Assembly (NCBI GenBank): GCA_018699075.1
Contig: JABIPV010000119.1
Span: forward strand, 1 to 6,231
From: Kordiimonadaceae bacterium
GTDB taxonomy: Bacteria > Pseudomonadota > Alphaproteobacteria > Sphingomonadales > Emcibacteraceae
DNA length: 6,231 bases
Reading direction: 5' to 3'
Shown here: in pieces, positions 5,904-6,231 of the stretch
Layout: each line of letters begins with the position of its first letter
Position numbering within the stretch: position 1 is the first letter of the stretch
Notes under the pieces: generated by a model
The model's input: only the letters and a program-made list of their open reading frames with translations
Databases searched by the model: none
What the model was told of the DNA's origin: nothing
Translations under genes and position numbers: made by a program

Positions 5904-6231
5904 ATGAACAATAAAACAAATATGACCCGTAAAGAATTTTTAAAATTATCCGGGGCAGCTGCAGGGGCAGGGATACTTGCGACTAGTGGAATTGGCAGTA
6001 TTGCCAGTGCGCAAACAAGCGATCTTCTTCACCGACCTATCCATTCAACTGGTGAAATGATACCTGCGGTTGGGCTTGGTACAGCGCTTGAATTTGGTAC
6101 TTTTGCAAATGATGCGGAATTTATGGTCCGTCGTAATGCGATTGAAACTCTTTTTAAAGAAGGCGGGAGTGTGATTGATACGTCACCCACTTACCGCGAA
6201 GCTGAAATAGTCGTCGGCCGTGCGCTTGATG
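5904..6231 (+). CDS. Tat-type exported aldo/keto reductase, copy 2 (N-terminal 109 codons, runs off window)
   Basis: Tandem paralogue of the preceding reductase, open to the window end. It begins M-N-N-K-T-N, then M-T-R-K-E-F-L-K-L-S-G, a Tat-like signal again with Arg-Lys in place of twin Arg, a Gly/Ala-rich hydrophobic core, and A-S-A before Q. It shares an unbroken block with copy 1 (LHRPIHSTGEMIPAVGLGTA) and V-I-D-T-S-P-T-Y-R, which supplies the catalytic Asp and Tyr. The catalytic Lys and His lie beyond the window and cannot be checked. By hand alignment about 70 of 103 positions are identical to copy 1; the divergence is concentrated in the signal core and in the loop after G-T-A, which is one residue shorter. 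Same operon, 13 nt after copy 1. Likely an exported carbonyl reductase of related but possibly different specificity. Confidence 0.9.
   Translation, partial: MNNKTNMTRKEFLKLSGAAAGAGILATSGIGSIASAQTSDLLHRPIHSTGEMIPAVGLGTALEFGTFANDAEFMVRRNAIETLFKEGGSVIDTSPTYREAEIVVGRALD

Overview
The window looks like a stretch of chromosome from an AT-rich Gram-negative bacterium, most likely an alphaproteobacterium. The reasons are the style of the UppP N-terminus, an outer-membrane porin ending in Phe, several exported proteins with Tat-like or Sec signals, and a Tlc-type carrier. I cannot place it below class level. There are no RNA genes, CRISPR arrays or insertion sequences. Gene packing is dense and no gene-free stretch exceeds about 165 bases.

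Left half (1-3124): a divergent locus built around covalent flavin attachment outside the cytoplasm. On the minus strand, reading right to left, are a trimeric-type porin with an N-terminal coiled coil (704-1975), a small periplasmic FMN-binding-domain protein with a flavin-acceptor Thr motif (148-690), and the start of uppP/bacA (1-135, TTG start, cut by the window edge). The gaps are 13 and 12 nt, so they look like one operon. On the plus strand lies apbE (2138-3124), the FMN transferase expected to load the FMN-binding protein. The 162-nt divergent region carries a 19-bp perfect inverted repeat (9-1-9, 2060-2078) that closely matches the Fur box. This suggests that porin, flavoprotein and transferase form one iron-responsive module. 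No inner-membrane electron donor for the flavoprotein is visible.

Middle (3116-3535): an AHSA1/SRPBCC-family gene on the minus strand, convergent with apbE and overlapping its 3' end by 9 bp.

Right half (3652-6231): a plus-strand operon. It holds a Tlc/ATP:ADP-antiporter-like membrane carrier, then two tandem paralogous aldo/keto reductases with Tat-like export signals, the second cut by the window end. Each inter-gene gap is 13 nt, and the same ribosome-binding context precedes both reductases. The visible parts of the two reductases are about 68% identical (70 of 103 positions, hand count), so they arose by tandem duplication. The substrates of carrier and reductases cannot be read from the sequence.
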